Positions 17,728 to 28,404 of a stretch of 64,000 nucleotides of DNA are shown here, piece by piece. The DNA comes from Halalkalibacter nanhaiisediminis. Its GTDB lineage: Bacteria > Bacillota > Bacilli > Bacillales > Bacillaceae_D. The stretch lies in NCBI RefSeq assembly GCF_007830185.1, contig NZ_VLKZ01000004.1, positions 158,383 through 222,382 of the forward strand. The letters are read 5' to 3'. The stretch's first letter is position 1. Each line of letters begins with the position of its first letter. Both the position numbers and the translations under genes were made by a program. Below the pieces are notes generated by a model. That model saw only the letters and a program-made list of their open reading frames with translations, made no database searches and had not been told where the DNA came from.

Positions 17728-18483
17728 ATGAAACGAATAGATTCAATAAAAAACGAACAAGTGAAGACATGGAAAAAGCTACATACGAGAAAAGGTCGGG
17801 AAAAAGCAGGGAAATTTCTTGTGGAAGGCTTTCACCTTGTTGAAGAAGCGTTAAAGGCACCGATTCATGTTGAAGCTGTGATCATGACGGAAGAAACGGT
17901 TCTCCCATCTGCATGGTCATTATCAGATCATGAAATCATTCTTGTTAGCGAACAAGTTATGAAAGACATTTCAGAAACCGAGACGCCACAGGGTATCGCA
18001 GCAGTGTGTGATTTGCCAGCTCCACCAATTGTTGACGTGTTAGAAGGTCAGTATTTATTAATTGATCGTGTACAAGACCCGGGTAATGTTGGCACGATGA
18101 TCCGAACAGCAGATAGTGCTGGCATGACAGGTGTTGTAATGGGAGAAGGCTGCGTTGATATTTTTAATAGTAAAGTTATTCGAGCATCACAAGGGTCAAT
18201 TTTTCATTTGCCTGTTATAAAAGGAAATTTATTGACATGGATTGAGCGTTTTAAGGAGGAATCCATTCCTGTTTTTGGAACAGCTCTTGAAGGAGCAAGC
18301 TCCTATTCGGCTATTGAACCGCAAAGGAAATTTGCTTTGATTATGGGAAATGAAGGCGAAGGTGTGTCAGAAGATTTACTTGCTGTGTGTGATCAAAACA
18401 TTTATATTCCGATTTTCGGACAAGCTGAGTCTCTTAATGTTGCAGTAGCTGCTGGTATTCTTCTTTACTATTTACGAGGGTAA
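17728..18483 (+). CDS. ysgA: TrmH-family (SPOUT) rRNA 2'-O-methyltransferase, YsgA
   Basis: 251 residues. N-terminal substrate-binding domain (SIKNEQVKTWKKLHTRKGR..KFLVEGFHLV.EAL) and C-terminal SPOUT knot with LIDRVQDPGNVGTMIRTADS, IMGNEGEGVS and the IPIFGQAESLNVAVAAGI SAM-binding loop. This is the YsgA type of 23S rRNA methyltransferase lying upstream of pheST in Bacillus. AAAGGAG is 7 nt before the chosen ATG. Confidence 0.92.
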   Translation: MKRIDSIKNEQVKTWKKLHTRKGREKAGKFLVEGFHLVEEALKAPIHVEAVIMTEETVLPSAWSLSDHEIILVSEQVMKDISETETPQGIAAVCDLPAPPIVDVLEGQYLLIDRVQDPGNVGTMIRTADSAGMTGVVMGEGCVDIFNSKVIRASQGSIFHLPVIKGNLLTWIERFKEESIPVFGTALEGASSYSAIEPQRKFALIMGNEGEGVSEDLLAVCDQNIYIPIFGQAESLNVAVAAGILLYYLRG

Positions 18484-18496
18484 ATACAAATGACAG

Positions 18497-18525
18497 TTGC
18501 AACGATTGTTAAGATTCACTATAAT
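18497..18525 (+). promoter_or_regulatory. SigA promoter of the pheST leader
   Basis: TTGCAA, 17 bp, TATAAT; transcription should begin near 18532. Confidence 0.8.
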
Positions 18526-18539
18526 ATAGAAGCAAATTC

Positions 18540-18797
18540 ATATTGGAAAAGCTAAGAAAGAGAGTAGTAAGCCCTACCCCACCATATAGGGAGGAAATGC
18601 CTTTGACTGGAAGCATTTCTATGGCAGGAATCGCTGAATTCACTCTGGAGCTGACATCGGACCACAGGGTTACTTGTGAAGGTGTTTCCGGCGCTGAGCC
18701 GTTATGACAATGAAGGATGTAGCGATTTTTTGATCGTTATGAATTAAGGGTGGTACCACGAGCCATCGTCCCTTTTATGGAGACGATGGCTCTTTTT
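18540..18797 (+). promoter_or_regulatory. T-box riboswitch (tRNA-Phe sensing) upstream of pheST
   Basis: T-box AAGGGTGGTACCACG at 18746-18760. Candidate Phe specifier TTC at 18639-18641 within GAATTCAC. Terminator GAGCCATCGTC/GACGATGGCTC with T6 at 18760-18797. Confidence 0.93.
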
Positions 18798-18802
18798 TGT
18801 TT

Positions 18803-18875
18803 TGATTAGAAAGAACCATATTCATATTCGCTTTCTAAACGACAAAATAAACGAAGAAGCCACGTTTTCTAATGA
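18803..18875 (+). repeat. Shortened relative (copy C) of the MITE-like repeat
   Basis: Begins GATTAGAAAG, contains CTTTCTAAACGA and ends GTTTTCTAATG, so its ends are inverted repeats like those of copies A and B. As in copy A, it lies between a T-box terminator and the synthetase gene. Confidence 0.5.
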
Positions 18876-18897
18876 AAAAGTTTGAGGAGGAAATAAG

Positions 18898-19932
18898 ATG
18901 CGTGAAAAGTTAGAAGCCTTACGCGATGAAGCGTTAGCGAAAATTGCAGCTGCTGAAGATGTAAAGGCATTGCAAGAAGTAAGAGTCGCTTATTTAGGGA
19001 AAAAAGGACCAATCACAGAAGTTCTACGTGGAATGGGAAAGCTTTCAGCTGAAGAGAGACCGATCATTGGTCAAATGGCAAATGATGTCCGTGATGCGAT
19101 TAAGGAACAAGTTGAAGCAAAAGAAGCAGTTCTTGAGGGAGCGGCAATTGAAGCACAGCTTGCTAGTGAAAGCATTGATGTCACATTGCCAGGCCGTCCA
19201 GTTCAAGCTGGTTCATCTCACCCTTTAACAGCCGTTATCGAAGAAGTAGAGGATGCGTTCATTGGACTTGGTTTTTCTGTTGCGGAAGGCCCTGAAGTAG
19301 AGACAGACTATTATAATTTTGAAGCATTAAATTTACCAAAGGATCATCCAGCTCGTGATATGCAGGATTCCTTTTACTTCACAGAAGAACTATTGCTTCG
19401 AACGCATACATCTCCAGTACAAGCGAGAACAATGGAAAAACATAAGGGTAAAGGACCAGTCAAGGTTATCTGTCCAGGAAAAGTGTTCCGCCGCGATGAT
19501 GATGATGCTACGCATTCCCATCAATTCATGCAAATCGAAGGCTTATTTGTTGATGAAAATGTTCGTATGAGCGATTTAAAAGGGGTGCTTGAGGCTTTTG
19601 CTAAGTCATTTTTTGGTCCTGATCGCAAAATTCGTTTACGTCCAAGCTTCTTCCCGTTTACTGAGCCATCGGTAGAAGTAGATGTGTCATGTGGAATGTG
19701 TGGTGGAGAAGGCTGTCGCATTTGTAAACAATCAGGCTGGATCGAAGTACTTGGTGCTGGGATGATTCACCCACGTGTTCTTGAAATGAGTGGCTTTGAT
19801 TCAAGTAGATATAGTGGTTTCGCATTCGGAATGGGTGTTGAGCGACTAGCGATGCTAAAGTATGATATTGACGACATTCGTCATTTCTATACAAATGATG
19901 TACGTTTTCTTAAACAATTCAATCGGATGTAA
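18898..19932 (+). CDS. pheS: Phenylalanyl-tRNA synthetase alpha subunit
   Basis: 344 residues. N-terminal coiled coil (about 1-85) for tRNA binding, then class II catalytic core: [14 protein letters not shown], the motif 2 region [10 protein letters not shown]...[17 protein letters not shown], and motif 3 [27 protein letters not shown] cysteine cluster is typical of bacterial PheS. GAGGAGG precedes the ATG. Forms an alpha2beta2 enzyme with PheT. Confidence 0.98.
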   Translation: MREKLEALRDEALAKIAAAEDVKALQEVRVAYLGKKGPITEVLRGMGKLSAEERPIIGQMANDVRDAIKEQVEAKEAVLEGAAIEAQLASESIDVTLPGRPVQAGSSHPLTAVIEEVEDAFIGLGFSVAEGPEVETDYYNFEALNLPKDHPARDMQDSFYFTEELLLRTHTSPVQARTMEKHKGKGPVKVICPGKVFRRDDDDATHSHQFMQIEGLFVDENVRMSDLKGVLEAFAKSFFGPDRKIRLRPSFFPFTEPSVEVDVSCGMCGGEGCRICKQSGWIEVLGAGMIHPRVLEMSGFDSSRYSGFAFGMGVERLAMLKYDIDDIRHFYTNDVRFLKQFNRM

Positions 19933-19947
19933 AGGAGGAGAATAAAC

Positions 19948-22374
19948 ATGCTCGTTTCTTATAAATGGTTACAGGACTATGTCAAAATAGAGGATATTTC
20001 TCCAAGAGATATCGCAGAAAAAATGACACGTGGTGGAATTGAAATCGATTTTGTCCACAAGCTTAATCAAGGAGTTTCAGGCGTTGTCGTTGGTTATGTG
20101 CAAGAACGTAAACAACATCCGAACGCTGATAAGCTAAGTGTATGTCAGGTTGATATCGGTGAAGAAGAGCTTGTGCAAATTGTTTGCGGGGCACCAAATG
20201 TAGCACAAGGACAATATGTAGCAGTTGCAAAAGTTGGAGCAGTACTTCCAGGCAACTTCAAAATTAAAAAAGCTAAGCTTCGCGGTGAAGTTTCTCAAGG
20301 GATGATCTGTTCACTGCAAGAGCTTGGCATTGATAGCAAGCTTGTGCAAAAAGAATTTACTGAAGGAATTTATACATTCCAAGGTAATGTAGAAGTCGGT
20401 AGCGATGCGTTAGCTGCATTAAATCTTGATGATGAAGTGTTAGAACTAGATTTAACACCGAATCGTTCAGATTGCTTAAATATGCTTGGGGTTGCTTATG
20501 AAGTAGGAGCTCTTTATGATCGTGACGTCATATTGCCAACGATTGAGCTTGCAACGAATGATGAACAAGCAGCTGACTATATTAGCGTTGCAATTGAAGC
20601 AGATGAAGATAATCCATATTACGGAGCGACGATTATTAAAGATGTGAAGGTCGGTCCATCACCGCTTTGGCTGCAAACACGTCTAATGGCTGCAGGAATT
20701 CGTCCAATTAGCAATGTCGTGGATGTCACAAACTATGTGCTGCTTGAGTATGGTCAACCACTCCATGCATTTGACTATGATCGTTTCGGCTCAAAGGAAG
20801 TTGTTGTTCGTCGTGCGAAAGATCAAGAGAAAATCGTAACACTCGATGATCAAGAGCGCATATTAACAAGTGATCATCTTGTCATTACAAATGGAAAAGA
20901 ACCTGTAGCGATTGCTGGTGTGATGGGCGGAGCAACATCAGAGGTGCAAGCAGATACGACAACGATTTTACTTGAAGCAGCATACTTCCATCCTGTCACG
21001 ATTCGCAGGGCATCTCGTGATTTAGGACTTCGCAGTGATGCAAGTGCACGTTATGAAAAAGGGATTGATCCAAGTCGTGTACGTGAAGCGAGCAAACGTG
21101 CAGCGAGCCTCATTGCAGAGCTTGCTGGTGGAACGATCGTTTCTGATGTCGTTGAAAAAGACACGTACAATCTAGAACTGGCAACCGTTCGACTTGATTT
21201 AGATCGTATGAACAATCGTCTTGGCATGAACATTTCAATGGATGAAGTGAAAGGCTTCATGACACGTTTAGGCTTTTCATATAAAGAAGATGGAAAAGTG
21301 TTAATGGTAACAGTACCATCTCGTCGCTTAGATATTCAAATTGAAGAAGATCTTGTGGAAGAAGTGGCTCGTCTTTACGGCTATGACCACATTCCAACAA
21401 CTCTTCCACTAGGTGCAACGACACAAGGTGGATTAACAGAGTATCAACAAAAACGCCGCCATGTTCGTCGTGTGCTTGAGCGTGCAGGCTTATCTCAAGT
21501 TGTGACCTATTCGTTAACAAGCCCTGAAAAAGCGAGAGGCTTCGCAAATGAGTCAACACAAGAGACTGCTGTTCGCTTAGCAATGCCAATGAGTGAGGAC
21601 CGTAGTACGATGCGTACAAGTCTGATTCCTCATTTATTTGATGTTATTAGCTATAATTTAAATCGTAAAAATCAAGCCGTTCATATTTATGAGATTGGTT
21701 CGATTTTCTTAAGTGAAGAAAAGGAGCTAACGACGCAACCAACAGAGAAAGAAATGGTTGCTGGTGCTCTAACAGGACTATGGCATGAGCATGCATGGCA
21801 AGGTGAGAAAAAAGCAGTTGATTTCTTTGTTGTAAAAGGTATTCTTGAAAGTCTATTTGCTGAATTAGGTCTTGACGAGCAAGTGACGTTCCATCAAACG
21901 AAGAAGCCAGATATGCATCCAGGTCGTACAGCTGAAGTGAGGCTTGCAGGTCAAGAAATTGGTTTCGTTGGTCAAGTTCATCCAAAGGCTCAAAAAGAGA
22001 AGGATTTACGTGAGACATATGTCTATCAACTTGACTTAGAAGCAATCCTTAATTACGAATCAGATGCTGTCGTATACCAAGCATTGCCAAGGTTCCCAGC
22101 AATGGTACGTGATATCGCGCTTGTTGTTGATGCAACTCGTTTTGCGGGGGATATTGAAGCAGTCATTCGCCAAGCAGGAGGAGATCTCTTAAAGGCTGTT
22201 CATCTCTTTGATTTGTATCAAGGTGAGCATATGGAAGAAGGGAAGAAATCCCTTGCTTTCTCACTCACATATCTCGATCCAGAGCGTACATTAACAGATG
22301 AGGAAGTCACAAAAGCACATAGTCATGTGTTACGACAGCTAGAAGAACAAGTTGGAGCAAGTTTGCGAGGATAA
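19948..22374 (+). CDS. pheT: Phenylalanyl-tRNA synthetase beta subunit
   Basis: 808 residues. Domains in order: N-terminal EMAP-like tRNA-binding fold (about 40-150, with [13 protein letters not shown]), B3/B4 editing region (about 210-390), B5 (about 405-480) and the C-terminal ferredoxin-like anticodon-binding domain (from about 715, [13 protein letters not shown]). 15 bp after pheS with AAAGGAGGAG between, so one operon. Confidence 0.98.
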   Translation: MLVSYKWLQDYVKIEDISPRDIAEKMTRGGIEIDFVHKLNQGVSGVVVGYVQERKQHPNADKLSVCQVDIGEEELVQIVCGAPNVAQGQYVAVAKVGAVLPGNFKIKKAKLRGEVSQGMICSLQELGIDSKLVQKEFTEGIYTFQGNVEVGSDALAALNLDDEVLELDLTPNRSDCLNMLGVAYEVGALYDRDVILPTIELATNDEQAADYISVAIEADEDNPYYGATIIKDVKVGPSPLWLQTRLMAAGIRPISNVVDVTNYVLLEYGQPLHAFDYDRFGSKEVVVRRAKDQEKIVTLDDQERILTSDHLVITNGKEPVAIAGVMGGATSEVQADTTTILLEAAYFHPVTIRRASRDLGLRSDASARYEKGIDPSRVREASKRAASLIAELAGGTIVSDVVEKDTYNLELATVRLDLDRMNNRLGMNISMDEVKGFMTRLGFSYKEDGKVLMVTVPSRRLDIQIEEDLVEEVARLYGYDHIPTTLPLGATTQGGLTEYQQKRRHVRRVLERAGLSQVVTYSLTSPEKARGFANESTQETAVRLAMPMSEDRSTMRTSLIPHLFDVISYNLNRKNQAVHIYEIGSIFLSEEKELTTQPTEKEMVAGALTGLWHEHAWQGEKKAVDFFVVKGILESLFAELGLDEQVTFHQTKKPDMHPGRTAEVRLAGQEIGFVGQVHPKAQKEKDLRETYVYQLDLEAILNYESDAVVYQALPRFPAMVRDIALVVDATRFAGDIEAVIRQAGGDLLKAVHLFDLYQGEHMEEGKKSLAFSLTYLDPERTLTDEEVTKAHSHVLRQLEEQVGASLRG

Positions 22375-22417
22375 TATTCAAAATAGGCAAACGCTCTGAC
22401 AAAACAGACCTTTTTTA

Positions 22418-22456
22418 GAAAGCAGTCGCATACGAGTGACTGCTTTCTCTTTTTTT
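22418..22456 (+). terminator. Terminator after pheT
   Basis: GAAAGCAGTC/GACTGCTTTC followed by TCTTTTTTT. Confidence 0.9.
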
Positions 22457-22566
22457 CTCATAATCACTGTATTTCCATAAAGATCCCTTCATGTTATGAT
22501 AGAATGTAGGATTTTGTTGGAATAAACATTCGATCAGTTTGAATCATGCAGATAGGAGGCTTTTCA

Positions 22567-22842
22567 GTGTCAAAACAAAATGAAAAGCAGCGGACAACTG
22601 TTACAATTTATGGTCAACAATATACGGTTGTCGGTCAAGAGCCTCCGACACATGTCAAAGAAGTGGCTCAACTCGTTGATCAAAAAATGAGAGAAATAAA
22701 AAAGCGGAACCCGTATTTAGATACAACCCGTTTGGCTGTATTAACGGCAGTAAATGTCGTCGATGATTATATGAAGCTACTAAAGGAGAATGAAATTTTA
22801 GCCGAAAAGGAAGAACGGGAACGAACGACAGGAGACGAGTAG
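22567..22842 (+). CDS. zapA: Cell division protein ZapA
   Basis: 91 residues. Small FtsZ-bundling protein. TVTIYGQQYTVVG and the LDTTRLAVLTAVNVVDDYMKL segment followed by a C-terminal coiled coil match ZapA. Start taken at GTG 6 nt after GGAGGC; an in-frame ATG at 22546 has no ribosome binding site. Followed by cvpA and mutS2, as in B. subtilis. Confidence 0.92.
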   Translation: MSKQNEKQRTTVTIYGQQYTVVGQEPPTHVKEVAQLVDQKMREIKKRNPYLDTTRLAVLTAVNVVDDYMKLLKENEILAEKEERERTTGDE

Positions 22843-22843
22843 C

Positions 22844-23383
22844 ATGCTTAGTTTTGTGATTTTATTTTTGTTATTTTGTAGCTTCTTTATCGGGCGAAGA
22901 AGAGGATTTATTCTGCAAATTGTTCACCTTGTAAGTTTCGTCGTAGCGATTTTCGTTGCGTACACGTACTTTCGAGAGTTGGCGACATTTATTCGCCTAT
23001 GGATTCCGTATCCACAATTTTCACAAGATAGTACCGTAGGGATGATTATAAGTACATTTGATGGGGAAAGTGTCTATTATTCAGGTATTGCTTTTGCGAT
23101 TCTTTTCTTTGGAACAAAATTGGTTCTTCATTTACTAGGATCAATGCTAGATTTCCTCGCTCATTTACCAATTCTGAGATCTTTTAATCAATTACTCGGT
23201 GGTGTGCTTTGTTTTGTTGAGACGTACTTGATTTTACTAGTACTCATGTTTGTAGCAGCACTGCTCCCAATCGAAGTGGTCCAGGATGTCATGCAGCGTT
23301 CCATTGTTGTCCAACTGATGATGAATCACACCCCATTTATTTCAGAATGGATTAAATCCCTATGGGTGGAGAACCCATTATAA
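22844..23383 (+). CDS. CvpA-family membrane protein (YshB)
   Basis: 179 residues with four membrane segments (about 2-22, 25-45, 80-100, 120-140). The IGRRRGFILQIVHL start is the CvpA signature. The start codon is 1 bp after the zapA stop, suggesting translational coupling. CvpA proteins are linked to colicin V export and envelope maintenance in other bacteria; role here unknown. Confidence 0.85.
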   Translation: MLSFVILFLLFCSFFIGRRRGFILQIVHLVSFVVAIFVAYTYFRELATFIRLWIPYPQFSQDSTVGMIISTFDGESVYYSGIAFAILFFGTKLVLHLLGSMLDFLAHLPILRSFNQLLGGVLCFVETYLILLVLMFVAALLPIEVVQDVMQRSIVVQLMMNHTPFISEWIKSLWVENPL

Positions 23384-23387
23384 ACAA

Positions 23388-23476
23388 GAGTCTGACCCAA
23401 ATGGAAACGAAGTGATAGGCCGCATGCATCAGTTGTTCTTTTGCGCTAAAACTTCAGCCTTTTGGGCAGACTTTTT
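23388..23476 (+). terminator. Long-loop terminator after cvpA
   Basis: AGTCTGACCCAAA at 23389-23401 pairs with TTTTGGGCAGACT ending at 23471, followed by TTTTT. Same arm type as the mqnC terminator. Confidence 0.7.
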
Positions 23477-23564
23477 GTGTTGTTAAAGTGATCACAGGGT
23501 GTCGGCGTTGATTTTCGATGCAAGCTATCGGTATGATAGGAGTAAGAAGAAGGAGAAGATGATC

Positions 23565-25286
23565 ATGAATAAGAAAGATGTCATTCGTACACTTGAGAAA
23601 ATTGCGATTTACCTTGAAATTAAAGGAGACAATCCTTTTAAAATATCTGCTTACCGTAAAGCTGCCCAAGCACTTGAATCAGATCAACGCACATTAGATG
23701 AGATTGATAATCCTGCTAGCTTAAATGGCATTGGTAAGGGAACGGCAGAAGTGATTGTCGAAATGAAAGAGAGCGGCGAATCAACATTATACAATGAATT
23801 AGCAAATAGTCTCCCAGCAGGTCTTTTGCCTTTATTAAAACTACCAGGACTTGGTGGAAAAAAGGTTGGGAAATTGTATCAAGAGCTTGGTGTTGTGGAT
23901 ATGAATACCTTGAAGCAAGTATGTGAAGAAGGGGAAGTACAGAAACTCGCTGGATTTGGAAAAAAGACCGAAGAAAAAATTTTGGTTGCGATTGAAGAAG
24001 CGAGTACGCGTCCAGACCGTTTAGCTCTTCCAATCGTTTTACCAATTGCTCTGCAAATTGAGCAAGCTCTTCGCACAATGAAGGGAGTCGAACGTTTCTC
24101 ACGTGCAGGAAGCTTACGTAGAATGAGGGAGACAGTTAAGGATTTAGATTTTATTATTGCCACAACAGAGCCTGAGCTTGTTAGGGATCAACTTTTATCA
24201 ATGGAATCGATTAGTAACGTTATTGCAAGTGGAGACACAAAAGTATCCGTTGAGATCACAACTGAGTTTCCGATTTCCATTGATTTTAGATTAGTTGAGC
24301 CAAAGGCGTTTGCGACAACACTCCACCATTTTACAGGTTCAAAAGACCATAATGTAAAGCTTCGCCAGCTTGCCAAAAAAAGAGGCGAAAAAATAAGTGA
24401 ATATGGTGTTGAGTCCGTTGAAACAGGTGAAGTGAAGACCTTTGAAAGTGAAGAAGTATTTTTTGCCCATTTTGGCTTAGCTTATGTTCCACCAGAAGCA
24501 AGGGAGGATCAAGGAGAGGTCGAGTTAGCAGAAGAATCAGCTTCGCCTCATTATCTCACAAATAAAGATATCCGTGGCGATTTGCATATGCATACGACAT
24601 GGAGTGATGGTGCCCATTCGATAATAGAAATGGTCGAAGCAGCAAGAGAGCGAGGCTATCAATATATTGCCATTACAGATCACTCAAGGTACTTAAAAGT
24701 TGCTAATGGACTGAGTATTGAACGTCTAAAGGATCAGCATGCACAAATTCGAGCGTTAAATGAAAAATATGATGATTTCACGATTCTAACTGGAATTGAA
24801 ATGGATATTTTACCAGATGGCACATTAGACTATGATAATGAAATATTAGCGGACATTGATTTTGTCATCGCATCGATCCATTCCTCTTTTCAACAAGATA
24901 GAGAGACGATTATGAACCGATTAAAGACTGCTCTAGAGAATGTTCATGTTGATTTAATTGCTCATCCAACAGGGCGCTTACTTGGTCGAAGAGAAGGCTA
25001 TGATGTGGACCTTGAAATGCTGATCGATTTAGCAAAAGAAACAAATACAGCATTAGAGCTTAATGCTAATCCGAATCGGTTAGATTTATCAGCTGAATGG
25101 TTGAAAAAAGCGGAAGAAGCTGGAGTGGTCATAGCGATTAATACGGATGCGCATCATATAGAAATGATGGATGACATGATGTATGGCACAGGTACTGCTA
25201 GACGGGCAATGCTAAGTCCAGACACTGTGATGAATACATGGACAATCGATCGTCTTTGTAATTTTTTAAAAAGACATGAGTCCTAA
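23565..25286 (+). CDS. polX: DNA polymerase/3'-5' exonuclease PolX
   Basis: 573 residues. N-terminal family X polymerase: helix-hairpin-helix motifs (NGIGKGTAEVI, PGLGGKKVGKLY), the nucleotidyltransferase signature GSLRRMRETVKDLDFII with catalytic Asp residues. C-terminal PHP exonuclease domain from about residue 340 with GDLHMHTTWSDG, ITDHS and NTDAHH. Used in base-excision repair. Start at the second of two close ATGs, 9 nt after AAGGAG. Confidence 0.95.
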   Translation: MNKKDVIRTLEKIAIYLEIKGDNPFKISAYRKAAQALESDQRTLDEIDNPASLNGIGKGTAEVIVEMKESGESTLYNELANSLPAGLLPLLKLPGLGGKKVGKLYQELGVVDMNTLKQVCEEGEVQKLAGFGKKTEEKILVAIEEASTRPDRLALPIVLPIALQIEQALRTMKGVERFSRAGSLRRMRETVKDLDFIIATTEPELVRDQLLSMESISNVIASGDTKVSVEITTEFPISIDFRLVEPKAFATTLHHFTGSKDHNVKLRQLAKKRGEKISEYGVESVETGEVKTFESEEVFFAHFGLAYVPPEAREDQGEVELAEESASPHYLTNKDIRGDLHMHTTWSDGAHSIIEMVEAARERGYQYIAITDHSRYLKVANGLSIERLKDQHAQIRALNEKYDDFTILTGIEMDILPDGTLDYDNEILADIDFVIASIHSSFQQDRETIMNRLKTALENVHVDLIAHPTGRLLGRREGYDVDLEMLIDLAKETNTALELNANPNRLDLSAEWLKKAEEAGVVIAINTDAHHIEMMDDMMYGTGTARRAMLSPDTVMNTWTIDRLCNFLKRHES

Positions 25287-25337
25287 TGCATCCAATGAAT
25301 GAGAATAGACGTAAGAGATAAAGAAGGAGTTACGTAT

Positions 25338-27698
25338 ATGGAGCGAGTTATTCGAGTGTTAGAATATGAGAAGATGAAGCGACAGTTGCAAGAGCATGTC
25401 TCATCTTCTCTAGGTAAACAGAAAGTGAATCAGTTATTGCCTTCTGTAGAATTGGACGAAGTGAAAAGGTGGCAAAATGAAACAGCAGAAGGAGCGACTG
25501 TTCGCAGGCTAAAAGGGCATGTCCCTCTTGGTGGCATTTCGGATATAACTGCACATGCTAAACGTGCCAAAATCGGTGGATCTCTTTCGGCAAGTGAGCT
25601 AATTGAAATTGCAAGCACGATTTATGGTGGACGGACACTTAGGAAGTTCATCGTTACAATGGTAGAAGAGGAAGAAATTGAATTGCCGCTATTGTATGAA
25701 TATGCTGAACAAATTGAGCCATTAACGGATGTTGAACGCGAAATTAAGCAGTGTATTGATGATAACGGACATGTTCTGGATTCAGCAAGCCCTGCTCTAA
25801 GAACGATTCGTCAGCAAGTACGTAGCTATGAATCAGGAGTTCGTTCGAAGCTCGAGAGCATCACACGTTCTTCAAGTACCCAGAAGATGCTATCAGATGC
25901 CATTGTGACAATCCGTAATGATCGTTTTGTTATTCCTGTTAAGCAAGAATATCGTAGTTCATTTGGAGGGATTGTTCACGATCAATCGTCTTCGGGGGCG
26001 ACTCTTTTTATTGAGCCACAGGCCATTGTCACATTAAATAACCAGCTAAGAGAAGCAAAGGTGAAAGAAGCAAGAGAGATTGAACGCATTTTAGCAGAGC
26101 TATCTAGTCATGTTGCACTTGTTGCAGATGAACTATTAACGAATATTGATTTACTAGCAAGTCTGGACTTTATTTTTGCTAAGGCACACTATGCCAAATA
26201 TTTAAAAGCAACAAAACCAAAGCTTAATGATACAGGCTATGTCCTTTTAAAACGTGCTCGTCATCCTTTATTAGATGCAGACATTGTCGTTCCAATTGAT
26301 GTGGAGCTTGGCGGAGAATACCGTTCATTGATTATTACGGGTCCCAATACGGGTGGTAAGACGGTGACGTTAAAAACGGTTGGCTTACTTACGTTAATGG
26401 CGCAGTCAGGCTTGCATGTTCCTGTAGACGACGAGTCAGAAATGGCGGTCTATAAGCAGGTTTTTGCTGATATTGGTGATGAACAATCGATTGAGCAAAG
26501 CTTAAGTACGTTCTCTTCTCATATGACAAACATTGTTAGCATTTTAGATAAAGTCGATTTTCAAAGCCTGGTGCTATTTGATGAGCTCGGAGCTGGTACT
26601 GATCCAACTGAAGGTGCAGCTCTGGCGATTTCGATTTTAGATGATGTGTATAACCGCGGGGCATGTGTCGTAGCTACAACGCATTACAGTGAGCTAAAAG
26701 GTTATGCTTATAATCGTGAAGGAGCAATCAATGCGAGCGTCGAATTTGATGTTGAGACCCTTCGCCCAACGTATCGCTTATTAATCGGTGTACCAGGACG
26801 AAGCAACGCGTTTGCGATTTCTCGCCGCCTGGGCCTAAGTGAACGTATTATTGAAAAAGCGAAAGAACAGATTGATAGTGAGACAAATCAAATTGAAAAT
26901 ATGATTGAATCTCTTGAAACAAGCCAAAAGTCTGCTGAGTCAGAATGGGAAAAGGCTGAGAAAATTCGTGCAGAAGCTGAGCAACTACGGTTAGATCTTA
27001 TTCGTCAATTAGAAGAATTTGAAAAGCAAAAAGAGCGATTGATGAAAGAAGCGGAAGAAAAAGCAGAAAAAGCTGTGAGTAAAGCGAAGGAAGAAGCAGA
27101 ATTCATTATCGAAGAACTTCGCGAAATGCAAAAGGAAGGTCTTTCTGTTAAGGAGCATCAGATTATTGATGCGAAGAAACATCTTGAACAAGCAGCGCCG
27201 AAGTTGACTGCTCAACAGAAAAAAGTGAAGAAGGCCGCTGCAAAAGCGAAGCAAAATATTAAAGCTGGTGATGAAGTAAAAGTGATCAGCTTTGGCCAAA
27301 AAGGCTTTGTTGTCGAACAAATCAGTGAGAGCGAGTTTCAAGTACAAATGGGTATTATGAAAATGAAGGTCAATAAGGATGACTTGCAACTTATCGATCG
27401 ACCGAAACAGGTTGAAACAAAGCCAATAGCAACGTTACGTGGTAGTGACCATCACGTGAAATCTGAATTAGACTTGCGCGGAGAACGATATGAAGATGCG
27501 ATGCGCCTTGTAGAAAAATATATTGATGATGCTTTGCTTGCTGGTTACCACAGTGTGTCGATCATTCACGGAAAAGGCAGTGGTGCATTGCGCAAAGGTG
27601 TGAAGCAGCTTCTGAAAAAGCATCCACATGTAAAAGGTGAACGTGATGGTGGTATGAATGAAGGTGGGCTCGGTAATACAGTTGTTGAATTAAAATAA
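25338..27698 (+). CDS. mutS2: MutS2 / MutSB ATPase with Smr domain
   Basis: 786 residues. Central MutS-type ATPase with Walker A GPNTGGKT near residue 335 and [16 protein letters not shown] near 415; a long charged coiled coil (about 520-640); C-terminal Smr endonuclease domain (about 710-786) with [11 protein letters not shown] and [11 protein letters not shown]. Lacks the mismatch-reading domain. MutS2 has been shown to act on collided ribosomes in B. subtilis and on branched DNA elsewhere. AAGGAG precedes the ATG. Confidence 0.95.
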   Translation: MERVIRVLEYEKMKRQLQEHVSSSLGKQKVNQLLPSVELDEVKRWQNETAEGATVRRLKGHVPLGGISDITAHAKRAKIGGSLSASELIEIASTIYGGRTLRKFIVTMVEEEEIELPLLYEYAEQIEPLTDVEREIKQCIDDNGHVLDSASPALRTIRQQVRSYESGVRSKLESITRSSSTQKMLSDAIVTIRNDRFVIPVKQEYRSSFGGIVHDQSSSGATLFIEPQAIVTLNNQLREAKVKEAREIERILAELSSHVALVADELLTNIDLLASLDFIFAKAHYAKYLKATKPKLNDTGYVLLKRARHPLLDADIVVPIDVELGGEYRSLIITGPNTGGKTVTLKTVGLLTLMAQSGLHVPVDDESEMAVYKQVFADIGDEQSIEQSLSTFSSHMTNIVSILDKVDFQSLVLFDELGAGTDPTEGAALAISILDDVYNRGACVVATTHYSELKGYAYNREGAINASVEFDVETLRPTYRLLIGVPGRSNAFAISRRLGLSERIIEKAKEQIDSETNQIENMIESLETSQKSAESEWEKAEKIRAEAEQLRLDLIRQLEEFEKQKERLMKEAEEKAEKAVSKAKEEAEFIIEELREMQKEGLSVKEHQIIDAKKHLEQAAPKLTAQQKKVKKAAAKAKQNIKAGDEVKVISFGQKGFVVEQISESEFQVQMGIMKMKVNKDDLQLIDRPKQVETKPIATLRGSDHHVKSELDLRGERYEDAMRLVEKYIDDALLAGYHSVSIIHGKGSGALRKGVKQLLKKHPHVKGERDGGMNEGGLGNTVVELK

Positions 27699-27713
27699 GG
27701 CGAGGAGAAATCA

Positions 27714-28127
27714 ATGGAAACATTTTTTGAATATGAAATGATTCGGACAGCGGCTTATTATAGTGTCTCTGTTTTAGCTCTGATCGTATTTCTTGCCATT
27801 TTTGAGCTTGTGACAAAGTATAAAAATTGGGTTGAGATCAAAAAGGGAAACGTAGCAGTTGCATTAGCAACTGGCGGAAAGATCTTTGGAGTCGCCAATA
27901 TTTTCAGGCACTCAATTGAACAGTCAGACTCATTATTAATGATGCTTAGCTGGGGTGTAATTGGTTTCTGTTTATTGCTAGTTAGTTATTTTATTTTTGA
28001 ATTTATCACACCGAGTTTCAAAGTGGATGAAGAAATAGCTCGTGATAATCGTGCAGTTGGCTTTGTATCGATGATCATTTCAGTTGGGCTTTCCTATGTC
28101 ATCGGTGCAAGTATCATTGCAAGATAG
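27714..28127 (+). CDS. DUF350 membrane protein (YshE)
   Basis: 137 residues, four membrane segments (about 12-30, 45-60, 76-98, 116-136). KKGNVAVALATGGKIFGVANI and ARDNRAVGFVSMIISVGLS are the two DUF350 repeats. Follows mutS2 by 15 bp with GCGAGGAG, probably the same operon, as in B. subtilis. Function unknown. Confidence 0.88.
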   Translation: METFFEYEMIRTAAYYSVSVLALIVFLAIFELVTKYKNWVEIKKGNVAVALATGGKIFGVANIFRHSIEQSDSLLMMLSWGVIGFCLLLVSYFIFEFITPSFKVDEEIARDNRAVGFVSMIISVGLSYVIGASIIAR

Positions 28128-28149
28128 AGCTTAAAAGGAGAGTAAAGCA

Positions 28150-28239
28150 TTGGAAACACTCATGAAAATTCTTTATGTCTGTTGTGGCGCATTTATATTG
28201 TCGGGCATCATATACATGTTTTTCTTTGCTGCATCATAA
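28150..28239 (+). CDS. 29-residue single-span membrane peptide
   Basis: TTG-started frame 9 nt after AAAGGAG, encoding METLMKILYVCCGAFILSG and a hydrophobic tail IIYMFFFAAS. It is one transmembrane helix with two adjacent cysteines. It lies between the DUF350 gene and the terminator at 28249-28282, so it is transcribed with mutS2-yshE. No family recognised; the good ribosome binding site and operon position are the support. Confidence 0.6.
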   Translation: METLMKILYVCCGAFILSGIIYMFFFAAS

Positions 28240-28248
28240 GAAGATAAA

Positions 28249-28282
28249 AAGCTGGATCTTACTTAAGTGATTCAGCTTTTTT
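28249..28282 (+). terminator. Terminator after the membrane peptide gene
   Basis: AAAAGCTGGATC pairs with GATTCAGCTTTT, followed by T6. Confidence 0.85.
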
Positions 28283-28321
28283 GAAAATAAATAACTAAAA
28301 ATTCAAAAAATTATTTATTTA

Positions 28322-28335
28322 CGTAAGCGATTACA
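28322..28335 (+). promoter_or_regulatory. Candidate CcpA site (cre) upstream of the first acyl-CoA ligase
   Basis: CGTAAGCGATTACA differs from the cre consensus (TGNAANCGNTNNCA) only in its first base. CcpA repression of the lcfA operon is known in B. subtilis. No FadR box was found at this promoter. Confidence 0.45.
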
Positions 28336-28404
28336 ATAAAATAGTAATAGAGGAGAATGGAATATAAGAAAGGAGCAAGTGAGCATGAATAGGAGGAGAT
28401 GAAT

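Noticed and set aside
21257-22045. Two - strand open frames opposite pheT
   Set aside because: Shadows of a highly conserved synthetase gene with biased codon use.
27009-27389. Phenylalanine-rich - strand frame opposite mutS2
   Set aside because: Complement of the Lys/Glu-rich coiled-coil of MutS2.
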